Part shown: positions 24,269-33,113 of the stretch, one piece after another
Numbering within the stretch: position 1 is the stretch's first letter
Layout: each line of letters begins with the position of its first letter
Source of the DNA: Ruminococcus sp.
GTDB lineage: Bacteria; Bacillota; Clostridia; Oscillospirales; Acutalibacteraceae
Length of the DNA: 64,000 nt
Direction of reading: 5' to 3'
Assembly (NCBI GenBank): GCA_022768065.1
Contig: JALELS010000017.1
Span: 62,001-126,000 of the forward strand
Notes under the pieces: model-generated
Told to the model about the DNA's origin: nothing
Databases searched by the model: none
What the model saw: only the letters and a program-made list of their open reading frames with translations
Program-made: the position numbers and the translations under genes

Positions 24269-24541
24269 TCAATTGCCGTCGATTTTTTCCGCAAGAAAAA
24301 GTATTTCAAGAAAAAGCGCAGGAAGCATAATTGCGCCTATCAGTTCTTTTCCGCATGCCAGAAGTTCAAATCCGAGGCGCACCGTAGCGTCATAAGCCGA
24401 GAATTTACCGGCAGTTATAAAGCAGTAAGCCGCCGAAAGGTAGACGCCTAAAATCAGCGGCACACCGCACCTTATAAAGTATTTTGAATATGTATTAAAG
24501 CCCTTTACGGCAGAAGTGAAGTCCTTAATAAGTTTTTTCAC
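24269..24541 (-). CDS. Small multi-pass membrane protein, 90 aa
   Basis: A 90-aa hydrophobic protein starting at GTG 24541 (VKKLIKDFTSAVKGF), chosen because GGGAG lies 7 bases upstream; longer frames extend into non-coding sequence. There are two or three membrane helices. It lies 58 bases upstream of the 169-aa membrane gene on the same strand, so the two may be co-transcribed. The function is unknown. Confidence 0.6.
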   Translation of the reverse strand: MKKLIKDFTSAVKGFNTYSKYFIRCGVPLILGVYLSAAYCFITAGKFSAYDATVRLGFELLACGKELIGAIMLPALFLEILFLAEKIDGN

Positions 24542-24783
24542 GATAATCTCCCTATAAAAAATTCCCCGAGCCATATAAGGCGCGGTAAATATATTGGTTA
24601 CAGCAACTATTTTAACGCTTTGTTTCGGTTCAATCAATTTTAAATACAAGGAAAAAGAGGGATTATTCCCCTTGCAAGCGCAAAACAAATCCCTATAAAA
24701 TTATTGAATTAAAAAAAGCATTATGTTACAATAACAAATATATATTCAAATTTTTTGGCAATTGATTTGCGGGATGTGATTTT

Positions 24784-26394
24784 TTGGAAGAAAATGCCAC
24801 AAGTACGGCTGTCGCGGAGCCTTCCGAGCAGGAACTTGAGCAAGAGGTAAAAAAAGCCTCAGATCAAAACAGACGTTATATCCGTCCGAGCGAGCTCGTA
24901 GCGTTTTTGCTTACGACATTCGGTCAAAAGAACCTCGATCAGTTTGTAAACGCATACAGACAGTTCTTCATGATAAGCTTTCTCGGAATTTCGGGACGTG
25001 CCTACGGCCTTATAGTCTTTATAGAATCAATATACGACGCCGTTGACGACTCTCTTTCGGGTCTTATTATAGACAGAACAAGAACTCGTTGGGGCAGACT
25101 TCGCCCGTACATGATAATCACCGTACCGATTTGGGGCCTTGCCACGCTGATGCTTTTCACAACGCCGCAGTTCCTCTCGGGCAACACATCAAAAATAGTT
25201 TGGGCGGTAATTGCAATATTCGCATACAATTTAGGTATGTCATATTTCAATGCCTGGCAGATACTTCTTTACAATATCACCCCGAGCCTTCGCGAGAGAG
25301 ACAACCTTATAGCGACTTCAAAGTTCTTTGAGCTTTTCGGAACGTGGATTCCGGCTTTTGTGCCGATATTTGTTTCGTTTATGCCGAAGATTTCGGAAAG
25401 CATCGGTATGCAGGACGTCTACTCCGGATTTGCCGTAGCCATGATGGTAATAGCCGGCGGCACGGCAATATACGGATTCTTTGCAATGAGAGAAAGAGTT
25501 CCGCTTGCCTCGCGTGAGCAGATGCAGGAAATAAGCGTTCTTGATTCGTTTAAAAACGCGGTTAAGAATAAGCCTATGTTTATACTTATGCTCGCAAACT
25601 TTTTCAACGGATTCAAATCCGTCGGAGCTTCTACCGAAAGCTTCTTCTGGCTTCACAACACGGGCAGCCTTGCAAACGGCACAATAGCCGGTATTTTCAC
25701 AGGTATTCCGAACTTTATAATAACGCCGCTTACGCCGAAGCTCATACATAAATTCGGTGCCAGAAACACCGCAATCGGCGCAGGTATTTTCGGCGGCATA
25801 GCATACACTCTTATGTTCGTAATCGGGTACGCTCCGTTCGGAAGCTACTCCGGTGCCGAAAGATACAAAAACTTCAGCGGCGGCAGCGGAGTCGCAAATT
25901 TGGTTTATCTCACCGTAATGCTGACGATATGCGGTCTGCCGAACTGTGTAATACGCGTTTGCCAGGCAGTTTTGCAGGGCGATGTTTACGATTACAGCGA
26001 ATGGAAATACGGCGTCCGCAACGAGGGTCTTGTCGCAACGGTATCAAACTACTTCACAAAGCTTGCCAATGCCGTTACCGGACTTCTCTCGGGTCTTGTC
26101 ATAACCTTCGTCGGCTACACCTCGCACAAGGACGCACTTGGTAACGTAATACGTGACACCAGTCCGAAGGTTCTCATGGGATTTTTTGCGGTATTTGCCC
26201 TTATGCCTGCCATTGCAAGATTTCTCTTTGGTATAATACTTATATTCTTTAACGTTCACGGCAAATTCAAGGAAGATATGATGAAAGAGCTTGAAGAGAG
26301 ACGCCTTGAAAGAGTACGCAAGATGACCGAGGAGGAAAAAGCACTCGAAAGCTCGGATGCAAACGGCGAAATTCCGGTAAGTGCCGACAACTGA
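24784..26394 (+). CDS. GPH-family sugar:cation symporter (MFS)
   Basis: A 536-aa transporter of the glycoside-pentoside-hexuronide family. Twelve hydrophobic segments are visible; diagnostic are YDAVDDSLSGLIIDRTRTRWGRLRPYM-type loop 2-3 (residues 78-104, key pieces DAVDD and RTRWGRLRPY) and DVYDYSEWKYGVRNEG in the second half. The acidic first 35 residues and the charged C-terminal tail are cytoplasmic. The start is TTG at 24784 with a weak GGGATGTG site. No enzyme gene is adjacent, so the substrate is open; disaccharides or uronides are usual. Confidence 0.88.
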   Translation: MEENATSTAVAEPSEQELEQEVKKASDQNRRYIRPSELVAFLLTTFGQKNLDQFVNAYRQFFMISFLGISGRAYGLIVFIESIYDAVDDSLSGLIIDRTRTRWGRLRPYMIITVPIWGLATLMLFTTPQFLSGNTSKIVWAVIAIFAYNLGMSYFNAWQILLYNITPSLRERDNLIATSKFFELFGTWIPAFVPIFVSFMPKISESIGMQDVYSGFAVAMMVIAGGTAIYGFFAMRERVPLASREQMQEISVLDSFKNAVKNKPMFILMLANFFNGFKSVGASTESFFWLHNTGSLANGTIAGIFTGIPNFIITPLTPKLIHKFGARNTAIGAGIFGGIAYTLMFVIGYAPFGSYSGAERYKNFSGGSGVANLVYLTVMLTICGLPNCVIRVCQAVLQGDVYDYSEWKYGVRNEGLVATVSNYFTKLANAVTGLLSGLVITFVGYTSHKDALGNVIRDTSPKVLMGFFAVFALMPAIARFLFGIILIFFNVHGKFKEDMMKELEERRLERVRKMTEEEKALESSDANGEIPVSADN

Positions 26395-26417
26395 CACTTC
26401 GGCAAAATCACAACAAT

Positions 26418-26460
26418 AAAAGACGTGAAGTGAGAAAAATCTCGCTTCACGTCTTTTTTA
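26418..26460 (+). terminator. Terminator of the symporter gene
   Basis: An 18-bp stem starting AAAAGACGTGAAG with one G-U pair and an AAAA loop, then T6. It also works for leftward transcription approaching from the deaminase gene. Confidence 0.9.
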
Positions 26461-26476
26461 TATACTGATTACGCAA

Positions 26477-26965
26477 TCAATATCCGACGCTGCCGGTTAA
26501 GGTCTCGTCATCGTCTATCCACTTTTTCACATTGATTATGCGGTAATCATCATGGGTGTCGCGGATAATAACATGGTCTATTCCGGAATTTATTATAACT
26601 CGTTTGCAAAGTGCACAGCTGCTCGCCTCTTTTACGTATTCGCCGGTATCGCATTCTATTCCGACGAGATACATCGTGCTGCCGAGCATTTGATTTCTCG
26701 CCGCGCTTATAACGGCATTCATCTCGGCGTGTACACTGCGGCAAAGCTCATATCTCTCGCCGCGCGGAACATTAAGCCTTGTACGGACACAGTAATTTAA
26801 ATCAGTACAGTTTTCTCTGCCCCTCGGTGCGCCGCTGTAACCGGTTGATATAACCTCATCATCCTTTACTATGACCGCACCGAAATGACGTCTAAGGCAA
26901 GTGCTTCGCTGAGCCACCGCCTCAGCCAAATCAAGATAATAATTTATCTTATCGCGTCTCTCCAT
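26477..26965 (-). CDS. dCMP/cytidine deaminase family protein (ComEB-like)
   Basis: A 162-aa zinc deaminase, probably of deoxycytidylate. The zinc sites are HAE (SVHAEMNAVI, proton-shuttle Glu) and CALCKRVI (two Cys). The N-terminal CLRRHFGAVIVKDDEVISTGYSG resembles dCMP deaminases, given here in part; a PRG...C segment between suits the extra zinc or effector region. The start at 26965 follows GGAGGAG; the upstream extension lacks a site. It feeds dUMP for thymidylate synthesis if dCMP is the substrate. Confidence 0.85.
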   Translation of the reverse strand: MERRDKINYYLDLAEAVAQRSTCLRRHFGAVIVKDDEVISTGYSGAPRGRENCTDLNYCVRTRLNVPRGERYELCRSVHAEMNAVISAARNQMLGSTMYLVGIECDTGEYVKEASSCALCKRVIINSGIDHVIIRDTHDDYRIINVKKWIDDDETLTGSVGY

Positions 26966-27074
26966 ATGTCTCCTCCGTTTACAAATCTCTGAAGATATTT
27001 TATCACAGCGCAAAACCGTGTTCAAGACGTAATAATCAACAAATTTCGACATTAGCTAAACTGCATACAAAAAG

Positions 27075-27111
27075 AAAAGTCGGACTGCACTAAAAATGCA
27101 ATCCGACTTTT
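27075..27111 (-). terminator. Terminator of the rubredoxin/PerR operon
   Basis: A 15-bp stem AAAAGTCGGA.. / ..TCCGACTTTT, fully paired on the minus strand with one wobble, with a T-rich end. It lies 7 bases beyond the rubredoxin stop. Confidence 0.85.
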
Positions 27112-27117
27112 GCCAAA

Positions 27118-27276
27118 TTAATCTTCTACCGTAAAGGAGTCTTTACCCAAACCGCATACTGGGCAAACCCAGTCCTCGGGAACATCCTCCCACGCGGTTC
27201 CGGGAGCTACGCCGTTATCGGGATCTCCCACTGCGGGATCGTAAACATAGCCACAGGGGCATACATATTTTTTCAA
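27118..27276 (-). CDS. Rubredoxin with CxC first iron knuckle
   Basis: A 52-aa iron electron carrier. [11 protein letters not shown], then [19 protein letters not shown] and [11 protein letters not shown] are textbook rubredoxin except that the first knuckle reads C-P-C-G instead of C-x-x-C-G. The start is TTG at 27276, 8 bases after AGGAAG. It lies 46 bases downstream of reverse rubrerythrin and is probably its electron donor in peroxide reduction. The missing residue is real in this sequence and not caused by a frameshift, as the frame stays open. Confidence 0.85.
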   Translation of the reverse strand: MKKYVCPCGYVYDPAVGDPDNGVAPGTAWEDVPEDWVCPVCGLGKDSFTVED

Positions 27277-27322
27277 AGCAAACACTTCCTAACAATATAT
27301 TTATTTGGCAAAGCTTAAAAAA

Positions 27323-27868
27323 TTAACCGAAATATCTCTTGAGAAGGCCCTCAAAGGCTCTGCCGTGTCTCGCTTCGTCACGAGCCATCTCATGAACGGT
27401 ATCGTGAATAGCATCAAGGCCCTCTTCCTTAGCTCTCTTAGCAAGTTCAAACTTACCGAGTGTAGCACCGTTCTCTGCTTCGGCTCTCATCTCAAGGTTC
27501 TTTTTGGTGCTGTCTGTGACGACCTCACCGAGAAGCTCTGCAAATTTAGCGGCATGTTCTGCCTCTTCATAGGCAGCCTTTTCCCAGTAAAGACCGATTT
27601 CGGGATAGCCCTCTCTGTGAGCTACTCTTGCCATTGCAAGATACATACCGACCTCGGAGCATTCGCCTGTGAAGTTAGCGCGAAGACCCTCAAGGATATC
27701 CTCGGGAACATCCTTCGCAATACCTACAACGTGCTCTGCAGCCCAAGATTTTGACTCCTCTTTAACCTCTTTGAAGGTTGAACCGGGAGCGCCGCACTGA
27801 GGGCACTTTTCAGGCGGATTTTCGCCTTCATAAACATAACCGCATACGGGACATACAAATTTTTTCAT
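27323..27868 (-). CDS. Reverse rubrerythrin (NADH-linked peroxidase component)
   Basis: A 181-aa di-iron peroxidase. An N-terminal rubredoxin domain (CPVCGY and CPQCGAP, Cys6/9/23/26) is followed by a ferritin-like four-helix domain with E-x-x and E-x-x-H ligands in [22 protein letters not shown] and MARDEARHG. Domain order is reversed relative to classical rubrerythrin. It reduces hydrogen peroxide in anaerobes. The start MKKFVC at 27868 follows GGAGG. It sits between the PerR-like gene and rubredoxin on the same strand, and is presumably induced by peroxide. Confidence 0.93.
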   Translation of the reverse strand: MKKFVCPVCGYVYEGENPPEKCPQCGAPGSTFKEVKEESKSWAAEHVVGIAKDVPEDILEGLRANFTGECSEVGMYLAMARVAHREGYPEIGLYWEKAAYEEAEHAAKFAELLGEVVTDSTKKNLEMRAEAENGATLGKFELAKRAKEEGLDAIHDTVHEMARDEARHGRAFEGLLKRYFG

Positions 27869-27887
27869 TTTTAATTCCTCCAAGAAT

Positions 27888-28304
27888 TTAATTATTATCT
27901 TTATTATTTGACACGGACAAATGCTTTAAACATTCTTCGCATTTGCCGTAAAAAATTAGGCTGTAACCCTCTGCCCTGCCCTTAAAATCGCCCAAGCAAC
28001 GTGCCGTAACGGACGAGTCAAGCGGCTCAGAGGGCAAATCGAAATATCTGCCGCAGGATGTGCATTTGAAATGATAATGCTGATTTGTATTAGCGTCAAA
28101 ATGCTCCTCCACGCCGAGGGTAAGGCTTATGATTTTTCCGCTGTCACGAAGAACTGTAAGATTGCGGTAGAGAGTACCGAGGCTCAAATTCGGAATATCT
28201 TTTCTGACAGAGAGATAAAGCTCCATGGCGGTTGGGTGGTCATACCTGTTTTTTAAATTTTCGAGGATAGCCTCCCTTTGCCGACTGTAACGCTGTTCCT
28301 GCAA
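27888..28304 (-). CDS. perR: Fur-family peroxide regulator (PerR-like)
   Basis: A 138-aa Fur-superfamily repressor. The N-terminal winged helix contains [27 protein letters not shown]; the key recognition block is LGTLYRNL. The metal-sensing region has [18 protein letters not shown] with the first CxxC and KCEEC near the C-terminus with the second. The gene heads an operon with reverse rubrerythrin and rubredoxin, which favours a peroxide-sensing role over iron uptake. The start is TTG, 7 bases after GGAGG. A 7-1-7 palindrome lies in its promoter, so it is likely autoregulated. Confidence 0.88.
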   Translation of the reverse strand: MQEQRYSRQREAILENLKNRYDHPTAMELYLSVRKDIPNLSLGTLYRNLTVLRDSGKIISLTLGVEEHFDANTNQHYHFKCTSCGRYFDLPSEPLDSSVTARCLGDFKGRAEGYSLIFYGKCEECLKHLSVSNNKDNN

Positions 28305-28417
28305 TATTTTGCCTCCGTTCCTAATACATCGGATACGTGCGCCGTAAAAAACACGTCATATTCACATCGGTTTTACCGTGCGTTTTACGGTGCGGTTTGT
28401 ACCCGCTCAATAATCAG

Positions 28418-28465
28418 TAACGATTATCGTTATTGTTATTATAGCATGAGTTTTTATTTTTGCAA
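28418..28465 (-). promoter_or_regulatory. PerR operon promoter with Fur-type 7-1-7 operator
   Basis: On the minus strand: TTGCAA (28465-28460), a 16-base spacer, TATAAT (28443-28438), then a perfect 7-1-7 palindrome TAACGAT-T-ATCGTTA (28418-28432) over the start site. Fur/PerR proteins bind such boxes. The rest of the 28305-28614 gap holds the leader of this operon and the start region of sipL; nothing else is seen. Confidence 0.8.
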
Positions 28466-28566
28466 GTGTTTTTTTGAATTTTTTAAAAAAATTTTTTCAA
28501 AGCCGCAAAATCAACGGTATATTCATTTTAAACGGTGTTGTAATATTGCGGACAGGATTTGAATAA

Positions 28567-28592
28567 ATATTCTTAGAAACGAAAAATACATT
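28567..28592 (+). promoter_or_regulatory. Possible sigma-E-type promoter of sipL
   Basis: ATATT (28567-28571), about 13 bases, then AATACATT (28585-28592), similar to the mother-cell sigma-E pattern (ATA-type -35 and CATACA-type -10). sipL and spoIVA are sigma-E-dependent in studied species. The match is loose and the leader would be very short. Confidence 0.35.
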
Positions 28593-28614
28593 TCAGCAAA
28601 GAGGAGAGACAGTA

Positions 28615-30147
28615 ATGGATTTTTGTGCGGAAACGAATGAAGTTTCAAAAAGAAAAACGGCCTGTCGGGAAGTTTTGGAGCAGCCTATTGAATGTGATAT
28701 AACGCTGCCCGAATACTTCCCCGATGTTCAGAGAGTATTAAAGTGTTCGCTGACTGCACATATAGGCAGCGTTCAGAAAACCGGCGACAGGGTAACGGCA
28801 GACGGAACGGGTCGTCTCTCGGTATTGTATATGAGCGACACGGGAAAGCTGAGATGCTTTGAACAGGGCGTCCCCTTTTCACGTTTCTTTGAAAACAGAG
28901 CCGTTGAGGAATGCGAGTGCTGCGTCAGGGCTAAAACAGAATACGTCAACTGCCGTGCGGTATCCGGCAGGCGCCTTGATATTCACGGCAGCATCAGCAT
29001 AACATTTTCATGTTATTCGTGTGATTGCAAAAAGCTCATATGCGGATGCAGCGGCGGCGGTGTTGAAACCAGAAGCGAAAAGACCGAGGTATGCAACATG
29101 CTCGGCTGCTCGGAAAAGGGCTTCACCGTCAGCGAAACATTTGAAATCGGAGACGGAAAACCGTCAATAGCGCAAATAGTGCGCTCATACGCAAGTGCGG
29201 TAATAGAGGACACCAAGGCGGTCTCGGGCAAAATACTTATCAAAGGCGAGCTTACCGTAAAAACGCTTTATATAGCGGAGTCAAACGACAACGAGCTGCA
29301 GAAGATAGAACATACCATGCCGATAAATCAAATAGTGGAAGCCGACAAAGCGGATGACGAAAACATCAATATAATAAAGCTTGTAATCTCGGATTTAACC
29401 GTATCCGCCAAGACCGACGCCGCCGGTGCGCTCAGGCTTTTGGACGCTGGAGCCGAAATACGCGCATACACCGAAACATACAAAAACGAAGAAATGAATA
29501 TGGTGACGGACGCGTACTCGGTAAATTACGAAATCGAATCAAAGCTGACACCGACGGAGATACGGCGGCTTGACGACAACTTCACCGACACGTATCTTTG
29601 CAGGGGCAGGCTCGATTTATCGGGGACCGATACCGAAAGGGTCATAGATATGTCCGTCTCCGGCATAGAGTACAACACTTCGCGTGTAAAAGACGAACTT
29701 TTAATCGCGGGCGCGATAACCGTAAATCTGCTCACGGTAAACAGCGAAAACGAGATATCGTTTTTTGAACGGCAATTTGATTTTGAATATCGCCGTCACG
29801 AGGAATTCTCGGGCGAAAGAACGGAATTTTCGCCGTTTATAACCGTCACGGGGTCGGATTACGTACTAAATTCCGGCGACACTCTTGACGCCCGTGTTGA
29901 AGTAACAATATCCGCAGCCGTTTTTTCCGTAAGCACGGTAAATGTCATTACGGATATTTCCGTTGACAGCGAAAGACCGAAAAAGCCGTCGGGAGCCGCT
30001 CTTACGGTATATTTCGCCGAAAAAGGCGAAAAGATTTGGGATATTGCGCGGCATTACAACACAACCACCGACAAAATTATGAGCGAAAACAATCTTGAGG
30101 GCATGCTCGTCACCGAAAAATGCAGGCTGCTCATTCCGCGCGCATAA
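28615..30147 (+). CDS. sipL: SipL-like spore coat assembly protein (DUF3794 repeats + LysM)
   Basis: A 510-aa mother-cell protein. It holds repeated DUF3794-type beta domains (for example QPIECDITLPEYFPDVQRV at 22-40, and later blocks around 180-260 and 330-430) and ends in a LysM domain (about 461-508: YFAEKGEKIWDIARHYNTT, IPRA). In clostridia SipL binds SpoIVA through LysM and recruits it to the forespore. The next gene is spoIVA, 14 bases away, which strongly supports the assignment. GAGGAGAG gives the start. Confidence 0.92.
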   Translation: MDFCAETNEVSKRKTACREVLEQPIECDITLPEYFPDVQRVLKCSLTAHIGSVQKTGDRVTADGTGRLSVLYMSDTGKLRCFEQGVPFSRFFENRAVEECECCVRAKTEYVNCRAVSGRRLDIHGSISITFSCYSCDCKKLICGCSGGGVETRSEKTEVCNMLGCSEKGFTVSETFEIGDGKPSIAQIVRSYASAVIEDTKAVSGKILIKGELTVKTLYIAESNDNELQKIEHTMPINQIVEADKADDENINIIKLVISDLTVSAKTDAAGALRLLDAGAEIRAYTETYKNEEMNMVTDAYSVNYEIESKLTPTEIRRLDDNFTDTYLCRGRLDLSGTDTERVIDMSVSGIEYNTSRVKDELLIAGAITVNLLTVNSENEISFFERQFDFEYRRHEEFSGERTEFSPFITVTGSDYVLNSGDTLDARVEVTISAAVFSVSTVNVITDISVDSERPKKPSGAALTVYFAEKGEKIWDIARHYNTTTDKIMSENNLEGMLVTEKCRLLIPRA

Positions 30148-30161
30148 GGGGGAGCCGAAAA

Positions 30162-31640
30162 ATGGGAAAAACAAGTATTTACAATGATATTGCAAAAAGA
30201 ACCGACGGCGACATCTACGTGGGCGTCGTAGGACCTGTAAGAACGGGTAAATCAACATTTATAAAGCGGTTTATGGACACCCTCGTAATACCGAATATAG
30301 ACGACGTCGGTCAGCACGACCGAGCGGTAGACGAATTACCGCAGTCCTCTGCCGGCAGAACAATAATGACCACCGAGCCGAAGTTTATTCCCGAAAATGC
30401 GGTAGAGATAAATCTTCCGGATAACGCAAGCTTTAAAGTACGGATGATAGACTGCGTGGGATATATTGTTCCGAGTTCGCTCGGCTATATTGAGGGAGAC
30501 GGTCCGAGAATGGTCCGCACGCCGTGGTCAGAGGACGAAATGCCGTTTGACAGGGCGGCGGAAATCGGCACGCGAAAAGTAATAACCGAGCATTCGACAA
30601 TAGGTCTTGTCATAACGACCGACGGCAGCATAAGCGACATTCCGCGCGACGAATACGAAGAGGCTGAAAGCCGCGTAATAGGCGAACTTCAGGAATTGAA
30701 CAAACCGTTTATAGTTCTTTTGAACTGTATGTATCCGCACGCGGCGCCGGCAAAGGAGCTTTCCGAAAGACTTTCGGAAAAATACGGCGTTCCGGTTTTG
30801 CCAATAAACTGTCTCGAGCTTACCGAAACCGAAATCAAAGAGATAATGACGCAGCTTCTGTTTGAATTTCCGATTCGCGAAGTTTCGGTAAATCTTCCGC
30901 TTTGGCTGTCGGCTCTGCCGCATGACCATTGGCTGAGGAAAGCACTTTACGATGCAGTAGCCTCTGCGGCAAACGATATGGAGCTTGTGCGCGACGTTTC
31001 TCTTATGACGGAAAAGCTCAAGGAATGCGAATATATAGAGGAGTCCTCCGTAAAAAATATGGACCTCGGCTGCGGCAGCGCAAATATTTCGGTACGCGTG
31101 GTATCGGGACTTTTCTACAAGATACTTTCCGAGTCCACAGGTCTTACCGTGGAAAACGAGCAAGGTCTTATGTCCACAATGCGCGAGCTCGCCTCGGTAA
31201 AGAAAGAATACGACAGGCTGAAGTGCGCGCTTGACGAAGTGGAAGCGACAGGCTACGGAATAGTGATGCCGTCGATAGACGAACTGACGCTTGAAGAGCC
31301 CGAGCTTGTAAAGCAGGGCGGCAAATACGGAGTTAAGCTGTCCGCCAGCGCACCGTCAATTCATATGCTCAAAGCAAACATAAAAACCGAGGTTGCGCCG
31401 ATTGTCGGCAGCGAAAGTCAGTCGGAGGAGCTCGTAAAATATCTGCTTCAGGGATTTGAGGAAGACCCGCAAAAAATATGGGAGTCAAATATATTCGGGA
31501 AATCGCTCCACGAGCTTGTAAACGAGGGGCTTCGCGGCAAACTCAATCATATGCCGTCAGACGCGAGGATGAAGCTTCAAGAGACGCTCGAACGAGTTAT
31601 AAACGAGGGCTGCAACGGGCTTATTTGCATAATACTCTGA
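30162..31640 (+). CDS. spoIVA: Stage IV sporulation protein A (spore coat ATPase)
   Basis: A 492-aa protein, the family's usual length. It is the ATP-hydrolysing scaffold that polymerises on the forespore membrane as the coat base. Walker A GPVRTGKST (about residues 24-32), the MIDCVGYIVP Walker-B/sensor region, a central helical domain and a conserved C-terminus ending CNGLICIIL are all present. The start at 30162 follows GGGGGAG; the longer frame overlaps sipL. It forms a two-gene unit with sipL. Confidence 0.97.
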   Translation: MGKTSIYNDIAKRTDGDIYVGVVGPVRTGKSTFIKRFMDTLVIPNIDDVGQHDRAVDELPQSSAGRTIMTTEPKFIPENAVEINLPDNASFKVRMIDCVGYIVPSSLGYIEGDGPRMVRTPWSEDEMPFDRAAEIGTRKVITEHSTIGLVITTDGSISDIPRDEYEEAESRVIGELQELNKPFIVLLNCMYPHAAPAKELSERLSEKYGVPVLPINCLELTETEIKEIMTQLLFEFPIREVSVNLPLWLSALPHDHWLRKALYDAVASAANDMELVRDVSLMTEKLKECEYIEESSVKNMDLGCGSANISVRVVSGLFYKILSESTGLTVENEQGLMSTMRELASVKKEYDRLKCALDEVEATGYGIVMPSIDELTLEEPELVKQGGKYGVKLSASAPSIHMLKANIKTEVAPIVGSESQSEELVKYLLQGFEEDPQKIWESNIFGKSLHELVNEGLRGKLNHMPSDARMKLQETLERVINEGCNGLICIIL

Positions 31641-31648
31641 TAAACAAA

Positions 31649-31692
31649 AAAACCGGCAGAAGACATTTTTTGTCCCTTGCCGGTTTTGCTTT
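31649..31692 (+). terminator. Terminator of sipL-spoIVA
   Basis: AAAACCGGCA / TGCCGGTTTT 10-bp stem with a 19-base loop, then TGCTTTG. It lies 8 bases after the spoIVA stop. Confidence 0.7.
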
Positions 31693-31741
31693 GTAAAGAT
31701 ATTAACTTTACAGAAATGCATATATGTGAAGTTGTTTTGCT

Positions 31742-32230
31742 TTACGGTATTTCGTGATAATAAAGATTTATATCGCGGTATGTACCGTCGGACAGCCTGT
31801 AACCCGAGGGCACCTCGCCTATTTTGTGAAATCCGAGCTTTTCGTAAATATGAATGGCGCTGTCGTTTCCTTTAACTACGGCGTTAAACATAAGTATTTT
31901 ATATCCGAGTTCGCCCGCCTTTAAAAGAGAATGCGAGACAAGTTTTTCACCTATTTTAAGTCCGCGTTTAGACGAGAGCACGGCATAACTTGCATTGGCA
32001 ATGTGTGAGCATCTGCCGACATTATTCGGGTGGAGTATATAAAGACCGACGACTTCATCGCCGTATTTTGCCGCTCCGACAAAATCCTGCTTTGCAAAAA
32101 ATTCACGACCGCTTTTCTCGTCAAGCCTTTCCTCCTGCGGAAAAGCCACGCCGCCGTCAACTACTTCGTTCCAAATTTTAATAAGCTCCGGCAAATCTCT
32201 GTCGGAATATTCCTTAATTTCTATTTCCAT
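31742..32230 (-). CDS. GNAT-family N-acetyltransferase
   Basis: A 162-aa acetyl-CoA-dependent acetyltransferase. The fold signature is clear: an N-terminal IEIKEYSDRDLPELIKIW helix, the acetyl-CoA loop SSKRGLKIGEKLV (about 87-99), and the C-terminal NDSAIHIYEKLGFHKIGEVP. The substrate is unknown. It is leftward and lies 20 bases after the HAD phosphatase gene with an AGGAG site, so the two form an operon. Confidence 0.85.
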   Translation of the reverse strand: MEIEIKEYSDRDLPELIKIWNEVVDGGVAFPQEERLDEKSGREFFAKQDFVGAAKYGDEVVGLYILHPNNVGRCSHIANASYAVLSSKRGLKIGEKLVSHSLLKAGELGYKILMFNAVVKGNDSAIHIYEKLGFHKIGEVPSGYRLSDGTYRDINLYYHEIP

Positions 32231-32250
32231 ATTGAATTTCTCCTTTAAGA

Positions 32251-33039
32251 TTACACAAGTGCGGCAAGGTCTTTCAGCGAATTTGATACGACGCTCGCTT
32301 TAATACTGCTGTTTTTATAGCTTTCAAGACTTGTAACGCCCGTCAGCACAAGCACCGACGGTATGCCGTTATCCTGCCCTATGAGTATGTCGGTTTCAAG
32401 ACGGTCGCCGATAAAGCAGAGTTCCTCCTTGCGGCACGACAAGAGCTGAGTGAGATAATCCACGGTAAACTTATGGGGTTTTCCCATTATCATATCGGGT
32501 TTTCTGCCCGTTGACGCCTCAAAAAGGGCCATCATAGAACCTGTGTCTGGCATAAATCCGTCGGAGGTGGGGCAGTTGAAATCGGGGTGAGTCGCAATAT
32601 ATTCCCTGCCCTCAGCCAAAAAGCGGCATGCGCGCCGCAGTTTTTCATATGTGAGCGTAGTGTCAAATCCGAGTACCACTTCATCGGGGTCCTTGTCGTC
32701 AAGAATGATTCCCGCGTTTTCAAAATCCGCCGTGAGACGCTCGTTCCCGAGCAGATAAACTTTTTTGCCGGGTCTGTGATTTTTGAGATAATCAATGGTA
32801 ACATGAGATGATATTACAATTTTATCGGGTGAAATATCATATCCCATATTGTGAAGCCTTGTTCTGCACACCTCTACGTTATTGGACGAATTATTTGTGT
32901 AAAAGAGGAAATCCTTTCCTTTTTGCTTCACCGTATTGAGAAAATCAATAGAACCGGGTATAATGTTACCGTCAAGGTAAAATGTGCCGTCCATATCTAT
33001 AATAAAATATTTGGTTTCGGCAAAAACTGAATCTGACAA
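32251..33039 (-). CDS. HAD-IIA family phosphatase (NagD/AraL-like)
   Basis: A 262-aa sugar- or nucleotide-phosphate phosphatase. Motif I is IIDMDGTFYLD with the nucleophile Asp, motif II FYTNNSS, then the capping domain, and motif III/IV GKPHKFTVDYL and FIGDRLETDILIGQDNG. The start is TTG 33039 (SDSVFAETKYF), 8 bases after AGGAG; the longer frame runs into the divergent promoter region. The exact substrate cannot be read from sequence. Confidence 0.88.
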   Translation of the reverse strand: MSDSVFAETKYFIIDMDGTFYLDGNIIPGSIDFLNTVKQKGKDFLFYTNNSSNNVEVCRTRLHNMGYDISPDKIVISSHVTIDYLKNHRPGKKVYLLGNERLTADFENAGIILDDKDPDEVVLGFDTTLTYEKLRRACRFLAEGREYIATHPDFNCPTSDGFMPDTGSMMALFEASTGRKPDMIMGKPHKFTVDYLTQLLSCRKEELCFIGDRLETDILIGQDNGIPSVLVLTGVTSLESYKNSSIKASVVSNSLKDLAALV

Positions 33040-33113
33040 AGCTAACACTCCTAATAAACAAATACAATATATTGTAACATTATTGCGGCAAAATGCAACC
33101 AAAAGGTGAAATT

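Noticed and set aside
30528..31163. Minus-strand 211-aa frame inside spoIVA
   Set aside because: A shadow of a strongly conserved gene; Arg/Phe/Cys-rich composition typical of antisense frames.
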